From: Ostreococcus lucimarinus CCE9901
Taxonomy: Eukaryota; Chlorophyta; Mamiellophyceae; Mamiellales; Bathycoccaceae
Direction: 5' to 3'
Assembly (NCBI RefSeq): GCF_000092065.1
Contig: NC_009372.1
Coordinates: 1 to 64,000 of the forward strand
DNA length: 64,000 bases
Below, in pieces: positions 47,297 to 57,212 of this stretch. Numbering within the stretch: the first letter of the stretch is position 1; the number at the start of each line of letters is the position of its first letter. Below the pieces are notes generated by a model, which was not told where the DNA came from, searched no databases, and saw only the letters and a program-made list of their open reading frames with translations. A program made the translations under genes and the position numbers.

Positions 47297-48436
47297 ATGC
47301 GAAACAAACGAAGGACGCGACGGCTTCGTATCACGGTGATTTCCATTACGCTGGCGTCATCCATGTCGTTCATCATGTACCGTAGTCTTTCGTCGTCGTC
47401 GTCGTCGTTGAAAACGCACCGTGACGACGTCTCGCCACTTGAACGTTCAATCGCTGACGTCGTGCGCGACTTAAAGGCTACGCGCGAGCGTGTGTTGCGC
47501 GATGTTTTAGCGACCGCAGTGAGTACGGATACGACGGATGCGCGAGAGGTCGAAAACAGTTCGCCGATCGCGGACGCGCTCGATCAAGCGAAGCGAATCA
47601 TCGAGAACTTTGACCGCGCTGGTCGCTCGAACGCCAGAGAGGATGAAGCCGAATCACTCGAGACGTTACGTAGTGTAGTCGAGAGCGTGAGTGATGTACA
47701 ACGTTTAGCGGCAAATCCGAATTCGCCGGTGGTGAGGCGCGCGAAGAAGCGTTCAGAGCTGTTCAACAGAATTCACGACGCAAATTTATGGGGCAGCGCG
47801 GAGTCGAGATCCGGGGGCGGTTCGACGAAAGCGACGACGAGTACCGCGGCGAGATGTATCGGCGAATGGATTCGAAAGTATGACATCAAGACTTTCTTGG
47901 ACTTGCCGTGCGGCGACGCGAATTGGCAAGCAGGCATCCCTGGGATTGAGAACGTAAGATACACTGGCATGGATATAAGCGTCGGCGCGCTCGAGACGGC
48001 GAAGACGCGCATGTCTGAGGTTCAAACCGATATCGACGATTTTCGCACGCATGATATCGTCGCGTTACCTATGCGCCAACGTTACGACGCCATCATGCAT
48101 CGCGACGTCGTGCAACACTTGTCTTACGAAGAAGCCCTGCGAGGTTTGTCCAATTTCGCGAAGAGCGGTTCGACGTACTTCATCGTCAGCACGCACCCGA
48201 AATCGACGGAGCGAGGCGTGGAATCGGACGTCGGTGTAGCGCGCGATATTGGATACACGTATCAAAACAACATGCAGTCGGAGCCATTCAACTTCCCGCC
48301 GCCGTTGGAAATGTGCGACAACTACGCGAACAACGACGCTTCAAAGATTGCGATTTGGAGAATCGCGGACCTTCCGAATTTCGAACGTAAGCTCGCGCAT
48401 ATTTCAACGCACGAAAGCGGCGCGCGAAAGATTTGA
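47297..48436 (+). CDS. Membrane-anchored class I SAM methyltransferase
   Basis: 379 residues from the first ATG (47297). A basic start is followed by an anchor at about 12-27 (VISITLASSMSFIMY) and a Ser run encoded by a (TCG)n stretch. A helical, charged stem reaches about residue 155. The domain has FLDLPCGDANW near 201 as SAM motif I, YTGMDISVGALETAK, and DAIMHRDVVQHLSYEEALRG as post-motif. A lumenal enzyme acting on glycans is likely, but the substrate is not known. It is unrelated to the FkbM genes. Confidence 0.75.
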   Translation: MRNKRRTRRLRITVISITLASSMSFIMYRSLSSSSSSLKTHRDDVSPLERSIADVVRDLKATRERVLRDVLATAVSTDTTDAREVENSSPIADALDQAKRIIENFDRAGRSNAREDEAESLETLRSVVESVSDVQRLAANPNSPVVRRAKKRSELFNRIHDANLWGSAESRSGGGSTKATTSTAARCIGEWIRKYDIKTFLDLPCGDANWQAGIPGIENVRYTGMDISVGALETAKTRMSEVQTDIDDFRTHDIVALPMRQRYDAIMHRDVVQHLSYEEALRGLSNFAKSGSTYFIVSTHPKSTERGVESDVGVARDIGYTYQNNMQSEPFNFPPPLEMCDNYANNDASKIAIWRIADLPNFERKLAHISTHESGARKI

Positions 48437-49250
48437 CGTTAGCGTAGCGCGGGTTGTCATTCGCCACCACGCGCTCGAGCGTCGCGCGCGGCGACGCGCG
48501 GCGCGACGCTCGAGCGCGCATCGACCGGCGTCGCTCGTTCGCACCAAACCGCGCGCCAAACGCGCGCGGCGCGTTCGAACGTCGCCGTCGCGCGCGTCGC
48601 GAGAAAAGGCGCGAAATCACACGCGCGCGCGGCGCTAAGATTGCGTGTCCACGTGATCGTATTGCAGTGATCCAAACGACCGTGTGAATAAAACTCGAAA
48701 CACCATAAAAACCAACGCCGCGCCCGCGTCGCGCGCGGCGTCGCGCGTCGCCGCGCGCGAGGGCGTCTCGGGGTTGGGCGTCGCGCGCGTCGAGCGACGC
48801 GCCGCTCGCGGACGGGCGAATCGAATCGTGCGCGCGCGCGGCGCGCACGTCGCGCGGCGCGCGGCTTGCGGCGCACGTCGCGCGGCGTGCGCGCGGCGAG
48901 AGGTCGCGCGGCGCGCGGTCGCGCGCGCGCGCGACGAATTCGACGACGTTCCGTGAGCCGCATTCCGCGTCGTCATCCATCGACGCTCACGGCGTCGGGA
49001 TCGCGACGACGACGCGCGCGCGCGGTGCGTTAGGTGCGTCGTGTTGTTGAATAGTGCGCGAGCGCGTCGGTGCGCGTCGGGGCGATCGCCGCGCGCGTGT
49101 GGCGAGCAAACACGCGTCGGGCGCTCTGATAGATTTGATTTGATTTGTTTGATGTGTTTGATTTGATTAGTGATATTGAAGTCGCCGTCGGCGCGGCGCG
49201 TCCGCGGTTCGGTCATCGCTACCGCGAAGACACCGCGGGACCACCGGTGC
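48437..49250. other. CGCG-rich low-complexity spacer
   Basis: About 800 bp, with 48470-48960 extremely rich in CG dinucleotides. Every reading frame is long and Arg/Ala-rich on both strands, which is a composition effect and not evidence of genes. 49130-49170 has a short gatttgatt-type repeat. Confidence 0.5.
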
Positions 49251-51159
49251 ATTCAGCTGGTGAACGATTGACGTGTCTCGCACCGAGCAAAATCCCCGAG
49301 GCTTGCTTGCGTCGCTTATAGGGAGTTGCTTCGTCGCACACACGCTGCGAAAAAAAAGCGTGTCATTATTAATTATTTTATTTCTGATGAGATCAACCTT
49401 GGCGTGCTCGAAGATCCATCGAGCCGCCTTTAATGCGGGTAGGATTGCTCGCGAAAATGTGGCGGTATCGATGTATGCGTCGCCGGCCGCAGCGGACCTC
49501 GCCGCGCCTAAGTAGACGAAACACTAACTGAAGAATAATTCCAATGAAAAAATTGCGAGGGGCATGGTCAAAACGCAACGTACGGGATTTGACGATGCTC
49601 AAGAGTCTCGATTCATTGGGTGGGGCTAATCATTACGACATATGTCGAACCGCGTAGCGTTCTAACGTCGCCTCTTTGCGTTCAAAGTGTATGGAGGAAT
49701 TCAAAATAATTTTGCATTCAGTAAAATAAACCAGTGTAATTCGTGAAAACTAAAATCTGCAAGAATCGAGCGACGGGCGCGAATTACGACTGCTGGCTCC
49801 TCACATCGATCCAGATGATGACGTTGGTTGTCTGCAAACAGCGATGAAACCAACTTCGCGTCGAGTGCGTGCCGCAAATAATTAATATTTAAAATAAATA
49901 TTTAAAATAAATTACAATGAATTCCCTCGGATTGGTGATGTTGTTCGCTTTAACGCACGTTCAAACACTCGAGCGTCATCCTCGCCTCGTGCACTCCTTC
50001 GTGACGCTCAATTGGCTGTCTATGTGCCACACCACGGTCACTCTACCTGTCTAACTTTGACGAACAGCGCGTTGAAGACGTGCGTAATTATTTAATTAGT
50101 ATTTGTTTTCAGGAAATAAATTTTGCGGCAGACAATGGTGACCTTAATCTCACACGTTAGCGACCTGTAGACGCCGACCTCGTTAATCTTATCCGTTTAC
50201 GCGAAAATGGCTTCTTTCTGCACAACCATCTGCGTATTTTGGAATTATTTCACGTCGATTGCTTACATAAATATTTCAAAGACGGCCTCGTTTTCGTGGT
50301 CGCGGAGTGCGTCGATGTCGATTCTCCGGCACAATTACCCTGCCACGCTTCTGCACTTCGCGCGCTGATACTGATGAGCGCGACGACGGCGTCGTTCGAA
50401 TTCGAGACGCCAGTCGGTCGGTTTCAAGCCGCGCGGCGCAGCGACAAAAGTTAGAACAGAGCGAACGTCCACGCGCTCGCGTTTTGCGCACGACGAGGCG
50501 TTCGTGCGTCAATGTCACCCATCAAGCGTCGCGCGACGCGCGATGAGATTAGTGGCGCGTCGTGTGGGAACACGGACGAGCGAACCAATTCTCGTGACGG
50601 GGGTGTCTTCGTCTCCGGCGATGATGACTGTCGCACGCCAGATTCGGATTTTCGCACGCCTGGTTCAACGTTCGCCGGTGTTTATATAAGGGGGGTTGTC
50701 ACGCAGACCGCCAATGTCTCAGTAGTGGCGTGTGTATGCACATCGAACAATGGTGTCTTTCAGTGATGGCGTGTGTATTTTTGTAATGTATGTTTCCGTG
50801 ATGGCGTGTGTATTTTGCAATATATCAGTACTAAGTATATATTACTTTCCACGCCCTAATGTATGGGGTGTTAGCACTTCTCGATCGCCACGCGCGCGCG
50901 CTTGGCTTTTGCATGTGAAATTTCGCGAGTCATCACTCGAGAATAAGTACACCGCACGCACCGATTCTCGCGTCTTAAGTCCGCGCCGTCGCCGAGATAT
51001 CAGTCGATGTTGAGCTCATTTTTTTGTGGGCGACGACGCGAGGTAGCACTCGGTGACGCAAAACGCGAGCGCGGTCGATTTGCGGCGTGGTATTACATTG
51101 TCATCTACTGTTCAATTCCTAGTTTGTCATTTCGCTATCTTTTCGTACATTTGTTTCGT
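49251..51159. other. Gene-poor, AT-richer region
   Basis: About 1.9 kb without a convincing gene. 49878-49912 holds a tandem atttaaaataa repeat. Several short open frames lack motifs. The left part has much lower GC than the CGCG block next to it, a sharp composition step. Confidence 0.45.
50716..50812 (+). repeat. Interspersed repeat with core GTGATGGCGTGTGT (three copies)
   Basis: Copies at 50716-50735, 50755-50776 and 50791-50812 share (tttc)agtgatggcgtgtgta. Two more copies lie at 60481-60501 and 60516-60537, again beside a CGCG-rich block. Spacing within each cluster is 35-40 bp. Function unknown. Confidence 0.6.
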
Positions 51160-51393
51160 CTAGTTTTCTTCGTCGCTCGGGACGTCATCATCTTCATCGT
51201 CTTCGTCGTCATTTTCGTCGGCAGCGCCGCTCGCATTCACGGGCCGCCCTGGAAGCTCCTGGTCGGAGTCGGGGTAGAATTCGGGATGGTGCACGGAGAG
51301 GTACTCCAAGCATTCATCTTTGATCGCCTGCTTTCTGTCACCTTGCCTCGGTCGCTTGTTCGTCGCGACGCCGTAAATCACCCTCCGCGATCC
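51160..51393 (-). CDS. Possible small acidic-tail protein or terminal exon
   Basis: A frame opening after a TGA at 51394 reads NKRPRQGDRKQAIKDECLEY and ends in an acidic run (ENDDEDDEDDDVPSDEEN). There is no ATG; the first usable codon is GTG at 51381, so it would be a last exon or a fragment. No family recognised. Confidence 0.25.
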   Translation of the reverse strand, partial: GSRRVIYGVATNKRPRQGDRKQAIKDECLEYLSVHHPEFYPDSDQELPGRPVNASGAADENDDEDDEDDDVPSDEEN

Positions 51394-51722
51394 TCAACTA
51401 GTAGCATCATCAGTTAATACCATCAAACTGAAGTTATTTTTATGAACACGATATCGATAGTTTGTCCAGACGGACGAGATGTAAATCAATGAAACTGAGA
51501 CCGTGTCTCGAGCAGAGACACTAATCGCCGTGTGAGACAACACCGATCAACGTGATGTCGCAACATCAGTTTATTACCTTCGCGAACTGACGAGTAAAAT
51601 TCACCAGTGATGAATGTGGTCTTCAGCAGCCGCCCGCTTTAGGATTTTGACTCCTTTGTGGTCTAACGTCAATGTAATATCAAGATGGGTTCCGGTTGAC
51701 TACTGAAACCACCTGCGGTGAA

Positions 51723-52772
51723 TTACACGATTACATTGATATGTTTCGCCAGTTCAACGGCATACTCATAGAGTTCTACGTCGTATTTGAACTTTTGATA
51801 TAAAGCTGCCTGAACTTGTACATCGCCTTGATAAAAATCCTCGTCCTTCACACTACGTAGAGTATTGTTTGAGCTACGACTCGAATCAATCGTGAAGTTG
51901 GTAACACCAAGATTTTGAAAGAACACGCGCAAATCCTGATCGTATGTTTCTCTGACCAATATTGCGCTGAAGTGTCGTAATCGTTCTTTCGCGGTTTCAA
52001 GAAGAAGGGCCATTATTTCATCTCTAGTCATCGTCGCTAGTTGCGTGGTGTTCTTCAATGATGTCGCTGTCGCTATCGATTGTATGTCATCAGTTCTTGT
52101 TATGCCAGTCAAAGAAAATATTATATGCCCTGGTACGCTTTCACGATGTGTGTCCATGAGGAGGTTTTCTCTGAATGAATGCGATGCCAGTCTAGCCGCA
52201 TAGCTTGTCGCAGACAGCTCGGAAATTTGCTGCGCTGTATACCCGCTCTTTCTGAAATAGTTGACGTTATGCGCGATATGACTGTTATACATGTCGTATG
52301 GATGTCGAATAGCGGTGGCGTACACCCAAGGACGTTCAGTGCTTGTGTTGAAATGAGGTGACATAGGGTGCTCCATCCCAAAAAATTCAACTCGTCGTCC
52401 CCCGGTAGTCAACTCAGAGAACAAATCCTGCTGCTGTTCGAAGTCACCGTAGGCACGCGCGTCAGGTCCGCAGGTTGGTGAGGTCACTAACTCACAGTTA
52501 CAACTCCGGTTTCCGCGCACTCCTGCTCCTGACGCATCCATGGAGCTGCACAGCGTTGTCCCACCAGCCTTCTTCAAGTGCACAAAATATACTACACTCT
52601 GTCCCTGGCGCGTTCTGAACCGCCTAACAGCATCAATATCACTTCGCTCGTATTCCGTCGGGATGACGTGCTTTGCAACTCGTTTTACCAGATCATCACC
52701 AGAGTTTCGCAAGTATATCGATGAGCCCCACGTGGCGATTAAACACCCTATGACGAAGATTCGCGCTTGCAT
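51723..52772 (-). CDS. Carbohydrate sulfotransferase-like protein (Sulfotransfer_2 type)
   Basis: 349 residues from the ATG at 52772. The anchor is at about 3-18 (ARIFVIGCLIATWGSS). The PAPS 5'-phosphosulfate loop is VVYFVHLKKAGGTTL near 60-74, with Lys-Lys as the contact residues. The 3'-phosphate-binding segment is YATAIRHPYDMYNSH near 153-167 (R-H-P...S). Such Golgi enzymes move sulfate from PAPS to glycan hydroxyl or amino groups. Several Cys residues near 75-100 could form disulphides. It adds sulfation to the modification repertoire of this locus. Confidence 0.8.
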   Translation of the reverse strand: MQARIFVIGCLIATWGSSIYLRNSGDDLVKRVAKHVIPTEYERSDIDAVRRFRTRQGQSVVYFVHLKKAGGTTLCSSMDASGAGVRGNRSCNCELVTSPTCGPDARAYGDFEQQQDLFSELTTGGRRVEFFGMEHPMSPHFNTSTERPWVYATAIRHPYDMYNSHIAHNVNYFRKSGYTAQQISELSATSYAARLASHSFRENLLMDTHRESVPGHIIFSLTGITRTDDIQSIATATSLKNTTQLATMTRDEIMALLLETAKERLRHFSAILVRETYDQDLRVFFQNLGVTNFTIDSSRSSNNTLRSVKDEDFYQGDVQVQAALYQKFKYDVELYEYAVELAKHINVIV

Positions 52773-53023
52773 ACGTCGTTCACGGTGGTTCGAAAACGAA
52801 ATAGTTGCATCCAAGTTTGTTCATGTCGTAGCGCGTCACTACACACCGCGCGCGTCCGGGTGACGCTGATTGGCGCGGGAAGCGGCCGTGGCAGCCTATG
52901 AGAAACCTTGGGTATAAGTCGCGATGGTTGCCGCGGAACTGGCTAAATCCAGCCTTGTTTTTTGGGGTGGGGTAAAACGACCAATCGTGACTCAATATCC
53001 GTTTATATATTTAGTGCACACTT

Positions 53024-53196
53024 TGCGAGCTATACCTTATATGATGGTGAGCAATCGGGCCTAGTGCGTCGATAAGTGATGATAATTACAATCAGTTGTG
53101 GTTAGTTCATTAATGAGTGTTAACTCGTCAATTAGTCCCGCTAGGTTACTAGGGGAAGCTACTATATTTCATATTTTACTCTTCAGATTTCTAACA
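53024..53196 (-). repeat. Copia 3' LTR
   Basis: 173 bp, TG...CA ends, identical by eye to the 5' LTR at 58579-58751. On the plus strand it runs from tgcgagctatacc to cagatttctaaca. Confidence 0.93.
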
Positions 53197-53213
53197 CACC
53201 TCCTTAGCTTTCT

Positions 53214-56200
53214 CTAGTCTGAGGGCTTACCAATACCTTTGAAAGGTTGGATTTCCTCACTTTCGACCTTCTCGAGATATTCTTGAAATGTGTGCAGAGC
53301 GTCACTCTTCACCATACCTTCACTCAACCTCTGGTTGATGAAGTCTCGTATGTCCTTCGAAGATATATGACTTAACATCACGTTGAAGTGATTAGAACAC
53401 TCGTGAACGTCTGCTGGACCTGAAAAGTTCTTCTTGTTCGGCAATATCTTTGTCAACATATCGGCTAAGTTGTGTGATGATCCTATGTTAAATGGCTGTA
53501 TAATCCCTTCTCTGTGAGCATAATGTTGGATCCAGGAGTATCTTATTTCCATATGCTTGTTTGACTTAGACGACATAGTTTCCATTGCCTGTCGAATGGC
53601 TGTCGTATTATCGCAGAAGAGTGGTACTCTTGACAGTTTAAATCCAAGCTCTCGAAACAACAAAATTTGAAAGAATAAATCTTTCGCGGCTTCATACATT
53701 GCCATGAACTCTGCTTGCGCTGAACTCGTGGCTGGTATTCCTTGCAGTTTGCTCTTCCAATTGGTAGGGCCGCATGAAAAAGATATATACCCCGATGTGG
53801 ATTTTCTTCCGCATCTATCTTTCGAATTTAAGGATAACTTTTGGCCTGCCCAATCCGAGTCTGTAAATCCTGCAAGTCTCACTATACCATTGCATTCAGC
53901 ACCGTTGTAGGTTAATGGAATATTGGGGTTCCTCTTGAGATATCCAACCGCTCTGCATAAAGCGCTAAATTGCTTATGCGTTGGGTTACTTGCTACCCTT
54001 CCAGCTAGACTGCATACCACAGCAAGATCTGGTCGAGTAGCAGTATTAAACCAATTCAGACTTCCCAGCACTTGTTGATATGTTGTCCGCTTCATCCTGT
54101 CTACTGCATCTGTGTCATCCTCCTTGGCGAGAACAAACGTATCTGATGGTAGTAATGGCGAATTGCAAGCATTGATATCTTGCACAGGACATTTTGCCAG
54201 AAACTGCGCAATTGAATATTCTTGGTTGAGTGTGTAACAATTCTTCCCTAATCTCTTTATATGGATGCCGTTGTACACCTTTATCCTTTCAAATTGCGAA
54301 ACTTTGTAAATTCTGGAAAATTCTTTGTGGAACTGCTTGACAACCTCATCGTTCTCAGCGGTTATCAGAAGATCATCTACCAATACTGAAATGATCATGA
54401 AGGGCTTGCTATTGCTCATCTTAACAAACAAACAGCTATCCTTACATAATTGGTTCAAACCCAGAGACCTTAGAGTCTTGGTTACATGCAAATACCAACA
54501 CCGTCCCGCTTGCTTTGTGCCATACAAGGGTCTGCGTAACTTGTAGACCATTCCTTTCGGAAGCGGATGTGACCTTGGGGCCTTGACGTATATATCATCT
54601 AGGAGTTCCCCTTGCGTGTAAGCTTGGGATACATCTATCGTAAAGATGTCCCATCCTAATATCGCCGCCAAGTTTATGAGTATCCTAAATGTGGTCATGG
54701 AAGCAACGGCACTAAATGTGTCGTGGTAGTCCTTCAACCAAACTTGGGTGAATCCTTGCACTACCAATCTAGACTTAAGGGAACCATCTGGTTTTACCTT
54801 ATCTACCCATTTGGATCCACAAATATTTGCATCTCCGGCTTCAACAATACTGACCTCCATTAATGTGGTTTCGAGCAATCCATTGAGCTCTTTTGCTCTG
54901 CTCTCTGAGAAATCCACACTTGACTCATCAATAATTTTACCGTATTCTTCGCCTTTTGCGACGGCTGTGGCTAGCACACTGTGTGCTGCCCTATTTGTCG
55001 AATCAGCGTTATTTAGCGCAGGATTCAATTTTACCGTTTTATCGCCGTAACTCCCGCCCTGGAGCTGGATATGCGAATACTTACATGTGAGGTAGATAAC
55101 CTGTTTCTTGAGCTCATCCTCAGAAACTCTACCATTCTCTTTGAAGTGGTTAACGAGATGTTCAATATCGTCAGTCGGTTGATCAGTCCCAACATCAGCA
55201 TTGTTCTCTGCGTCAACACCTCCTTCAACTTCTTCAAGGATCTCTGGAGAAAACCCGCTAGGCCCCCAGCCTGGATACTTATCCTGAAGGCTACTCTGGT
55301 CCATCCTTGTCCGTTCCCTCGCAAATTCGAGAAAATCCTCGACTAGACCAGCATTGGCGTTATTGAGCGCCGGAACTACATCGCTAGCGTTATTGAGCGC
55401 TGAGCCAGCGTTATTTAGCGCTGCTTCGGCGTTATTGAGCGCCGGAAATGGTTCGCTAGCGTTATTGAGCGCTGAGCCAGCGTTATTTAGCGCTGCTTCT
55501 CCCCCGGACTGCGGATAATCCTCGTCAAGATCGTCATCTTCGCAATCACTTTCAGATTTGTATCCTTGGTCCTCCTTTTGAGAATCCAACAAATCATTCA
55601 ACCAATCGTCCAGGTCACGGCGGTCGGAAAGCTCCGGTGGGAGGATAACAAGCTCCGGTGGGAGGATACTATTGTCGGTTAGCTCTGTTCGGTCTCCTGT
55701 TAATCCAGGATGCTCCCCATTCTGTGCATTCACCGACCCAGCGTTATTGAGCGCCGGTCTATTTACATAATTTTCATGGTCGAAGATCAACTCCGACGTT
55801 TCTTGAACATAACCTGGTGCTGATCCTTGGCGTTTCAGGATGCTGTTGGACAAAACCACAACATATTTCTTCGGGTGCAAAGTTACACTAGAGTAACCTA
55901 TGAACCACACTGGAAATCTACTCACACACCAATCCGGCCTTGAAGCCGGGTGCTGATTACTCAAATTTTGAGCAATCACATTCCGCGCCATATACGCCTT
56001 ACAACCAAATGGATGTAAGACTTGGATATCCACACCGTGTCCAAAAACTTCATAATACGGAGATTGCAACTTATTGTGCACTTTGACTCCAGTTATATTT
56101 CTTACTGTGGCGGCGTACTTCATGGCATATACCCAAAACTCACTCGGCACGCCACTTGCTATCAAGAGCTTTTTGGCGATTATCTTGAGTGCTTGATTCG

Positions 56201-57212
56201 TCCTTTCTGCTACGCCATTTTGCCACGGATGTCCTACATCACTCTTGGAAAATACCATTCCATGATCATCACAGAATTTTCCAAATGTAGACTTGATATC
56301 GCCACCACCATCGGAGTGTATCCGCTTGAGTCGAATTTCTCCATCTTGATGGTATCTTCTGCGGTGGTCTTGTATTAACGCTAGATCGCGCTTAAATTCC
56401 TTAAGCGCATGTGTCAGTGACCTTTCCTCAACGGTGGACGGCCGATTGCTCTCTACGGGGTAGACCAGCTGGAATCTGGTATACTCATCTGTAACGGTCA
56501 AACATGCCTTTTGATCTACAATCTTACAAACCATAGAACCTCTTGGCGGTCCGAAAGTCACGTCCATGTGGACAATTTCAAACGGTTTTGTACATCGCTT
56601 GGTACTCCTCTTACCGTGATTCGTTTGTCTTGTATGACCTATCTTGCATGTGACGCAATTATCGGCAGCATTATTCAACTTTGCTTGTAGCTCGTCCAGA
56701 GGTTTGTCACTTGTTATCCAACTATTGTTGAATGCAGTAAGTAATGTATTACTTGACACATGGCCAAGTGTATCATGTATTAACGTCGGTATCCAGAATA
56801 TGGGCCGTTTTGACGATATATCTATCACCGGCAATCCATCGTGACGTCGACGAACATTAACATCATGATATTTTCCATCTTCATCTGGTAATTTGATACT
56901 TCCGCCGGAGTCATTTAGGCTAATCGGGTAACCTGTGCATGATAATATTCCGGCTCCTGGAAGATCGGCTCCAGGGGCACAGTTTGCCTCGAAATGGAAT
57001 TCAAAATGTTTTCCTTCCGTGTCAACTAGATCAACCTTTGCAACTCCTGATTTGGTCACTACCGTAGTGCCGTTGATAGAGGTCAAGATTTCGTTTCCTC
57101 GAGACTTCACGTTGTGCAACTTTAGTGCATCATTTATTACACTCACACACGCTCCACTGTCGACCAGTAAAGTATTTTTGTTGCCTAGATGATATGTCTC
57201 GAGGATTATCGG
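53214..57212 (-). CDS. Copia pol polyprotein (protease, integrase, reverse transcriptase, RNase H)
   Basis: 1332 codons follow the gag UGA stop in the same frame, without an ATG nearby. Protease active site LLVDSGAC (Asp18). The pre-integrase zinc region has LGHVSSN and CVTC. The integrase DDE core is VHMDVTFGP (Asp217), SDGGGD and VAERTNQ (Glu near 333). A linker contains eight ALNNA repeats. Reverse transcriptase runs from GSKWVDKVKPDG with ISVLVDDLL (the YVDD equivalent) near 945, and RNase H has FTDSDWAGQ, KSTSGYISFS and SAQAEFMA. All catalytic residues appear intact. It probably needs readthrough of UGA at 57213-57215 to be made. Codon use is AT-richer than host genes. Confidence 0.92.
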   Translation of the reverse strand, partial: PIILETYHLGNKNTLLVDSGACVSVINDALKLHNVKSRGNEILTSINGTTVVTKSGVAKVDLVDTEGKHFEFHFEANCAPGADLPGAGILSCTGYPISLNDSGGSIKLPDEDGKYHDVNVRRRHDGLPVIDISSKRPIFWIPTLIHDTLGHVSSNTLLTAFNNSWITSDKPLDELQAKLNNAADNCVTCKIGHTRQTNHGKRSTKRCTKPFEIVHMDVTFGPPRGSMVCKIVDQKACLTVTDEYTRFQLVYPVESNRPSTVEERSLTHALKEFKRDLALIQDHRRRYHQDGEIRLKRIHSDGGGDIKSTFGKFCDDHGMVFSKSDVGHPWQNGVAERTNQALKIIAKKLLIASGVPSEFWVYAMKYAATVRNITGVKVHNKLQSPYYEVFGHGVDIQVLHPFGCKAYMARNVIAQNLSNQHPASRPDWCVSRFPVWFIGYSSVTLHPKKYVVVLSNSILKRQGSAPGYVQETSELIFDHENYVNRPALNNAGSVNAQNGEHPGLTGDRTELTDNSILPPELVILPPELSDRRDLDDWLNDLLDSQKEDQGYKSESDCEDDDLDEDYPQSGGEAALNNAGSALNNASEPFPALNNAEAALNNAGSALNNASDVVPALNNANAGLVEDFLEFARERTRMDQSSLQDKYPGWGPSGFSPEILEEVEGGVDAENNADVGTDQPTDDIEHLVNHFKENGRVSEDELKKQVIYLTCKYSHIQLQGGSYGDKTVKLNPALNNADSTNRAAHSVLATAVAKGEEYGKIIDESSVDFSESRAKELNGLLETTLMEVSIVEAGDANICGSKWVDKVKPDGSLKSRLVVQGFTQVWLKDYHDTFSAVASMTTFRILINLAAILGWDIFTIDVSQAYTQGELLDDIYVKAPRSHPLPKGMVYKLRRPLYGTKQAGRCWYLHVTKTLRSLGLNQLCKDSCLFVKMSNSKPFMIISVLVDDLLITAENDEVVKQFHKEFSRIYKVSQFERIKVYNGIHIKRLGKNCYTLNQEYSIAQFLAKCPVQDINACNSPLLPSDTFVLAKEDDTDAVDRMKRTTYQQVLGSLNWFNTATRPDLAVVCSLAGRVASNPTHKQFSALCRAVGYLKRNPNIPLTYNGAECNGIVRLAGFTDSDWAGQKLSLNSKDRCGRKSTSGYISFSCGPTNWKSKLQGIPATSSAQAEFMAMYEAAKDLFFQILLFRELGFKLSRVPLFCDNTTAIRQAMETMSSKSNKHMEIRYSWIQHYAHREGIIQPFNIGSSHNLADMLTKILPNKKNFSGPADVHECSNHFNVMLSHISSKDIRDFINQRLSEGMVKSDALHTFQEYLEKVESEEIQPFKGIGKPSD

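Noticed and set aside
48457-49252. Long Arg/Ala-rich frames in the CGCG block
   Set aside because: Present in nearly all six frames at once, so due to base composition.
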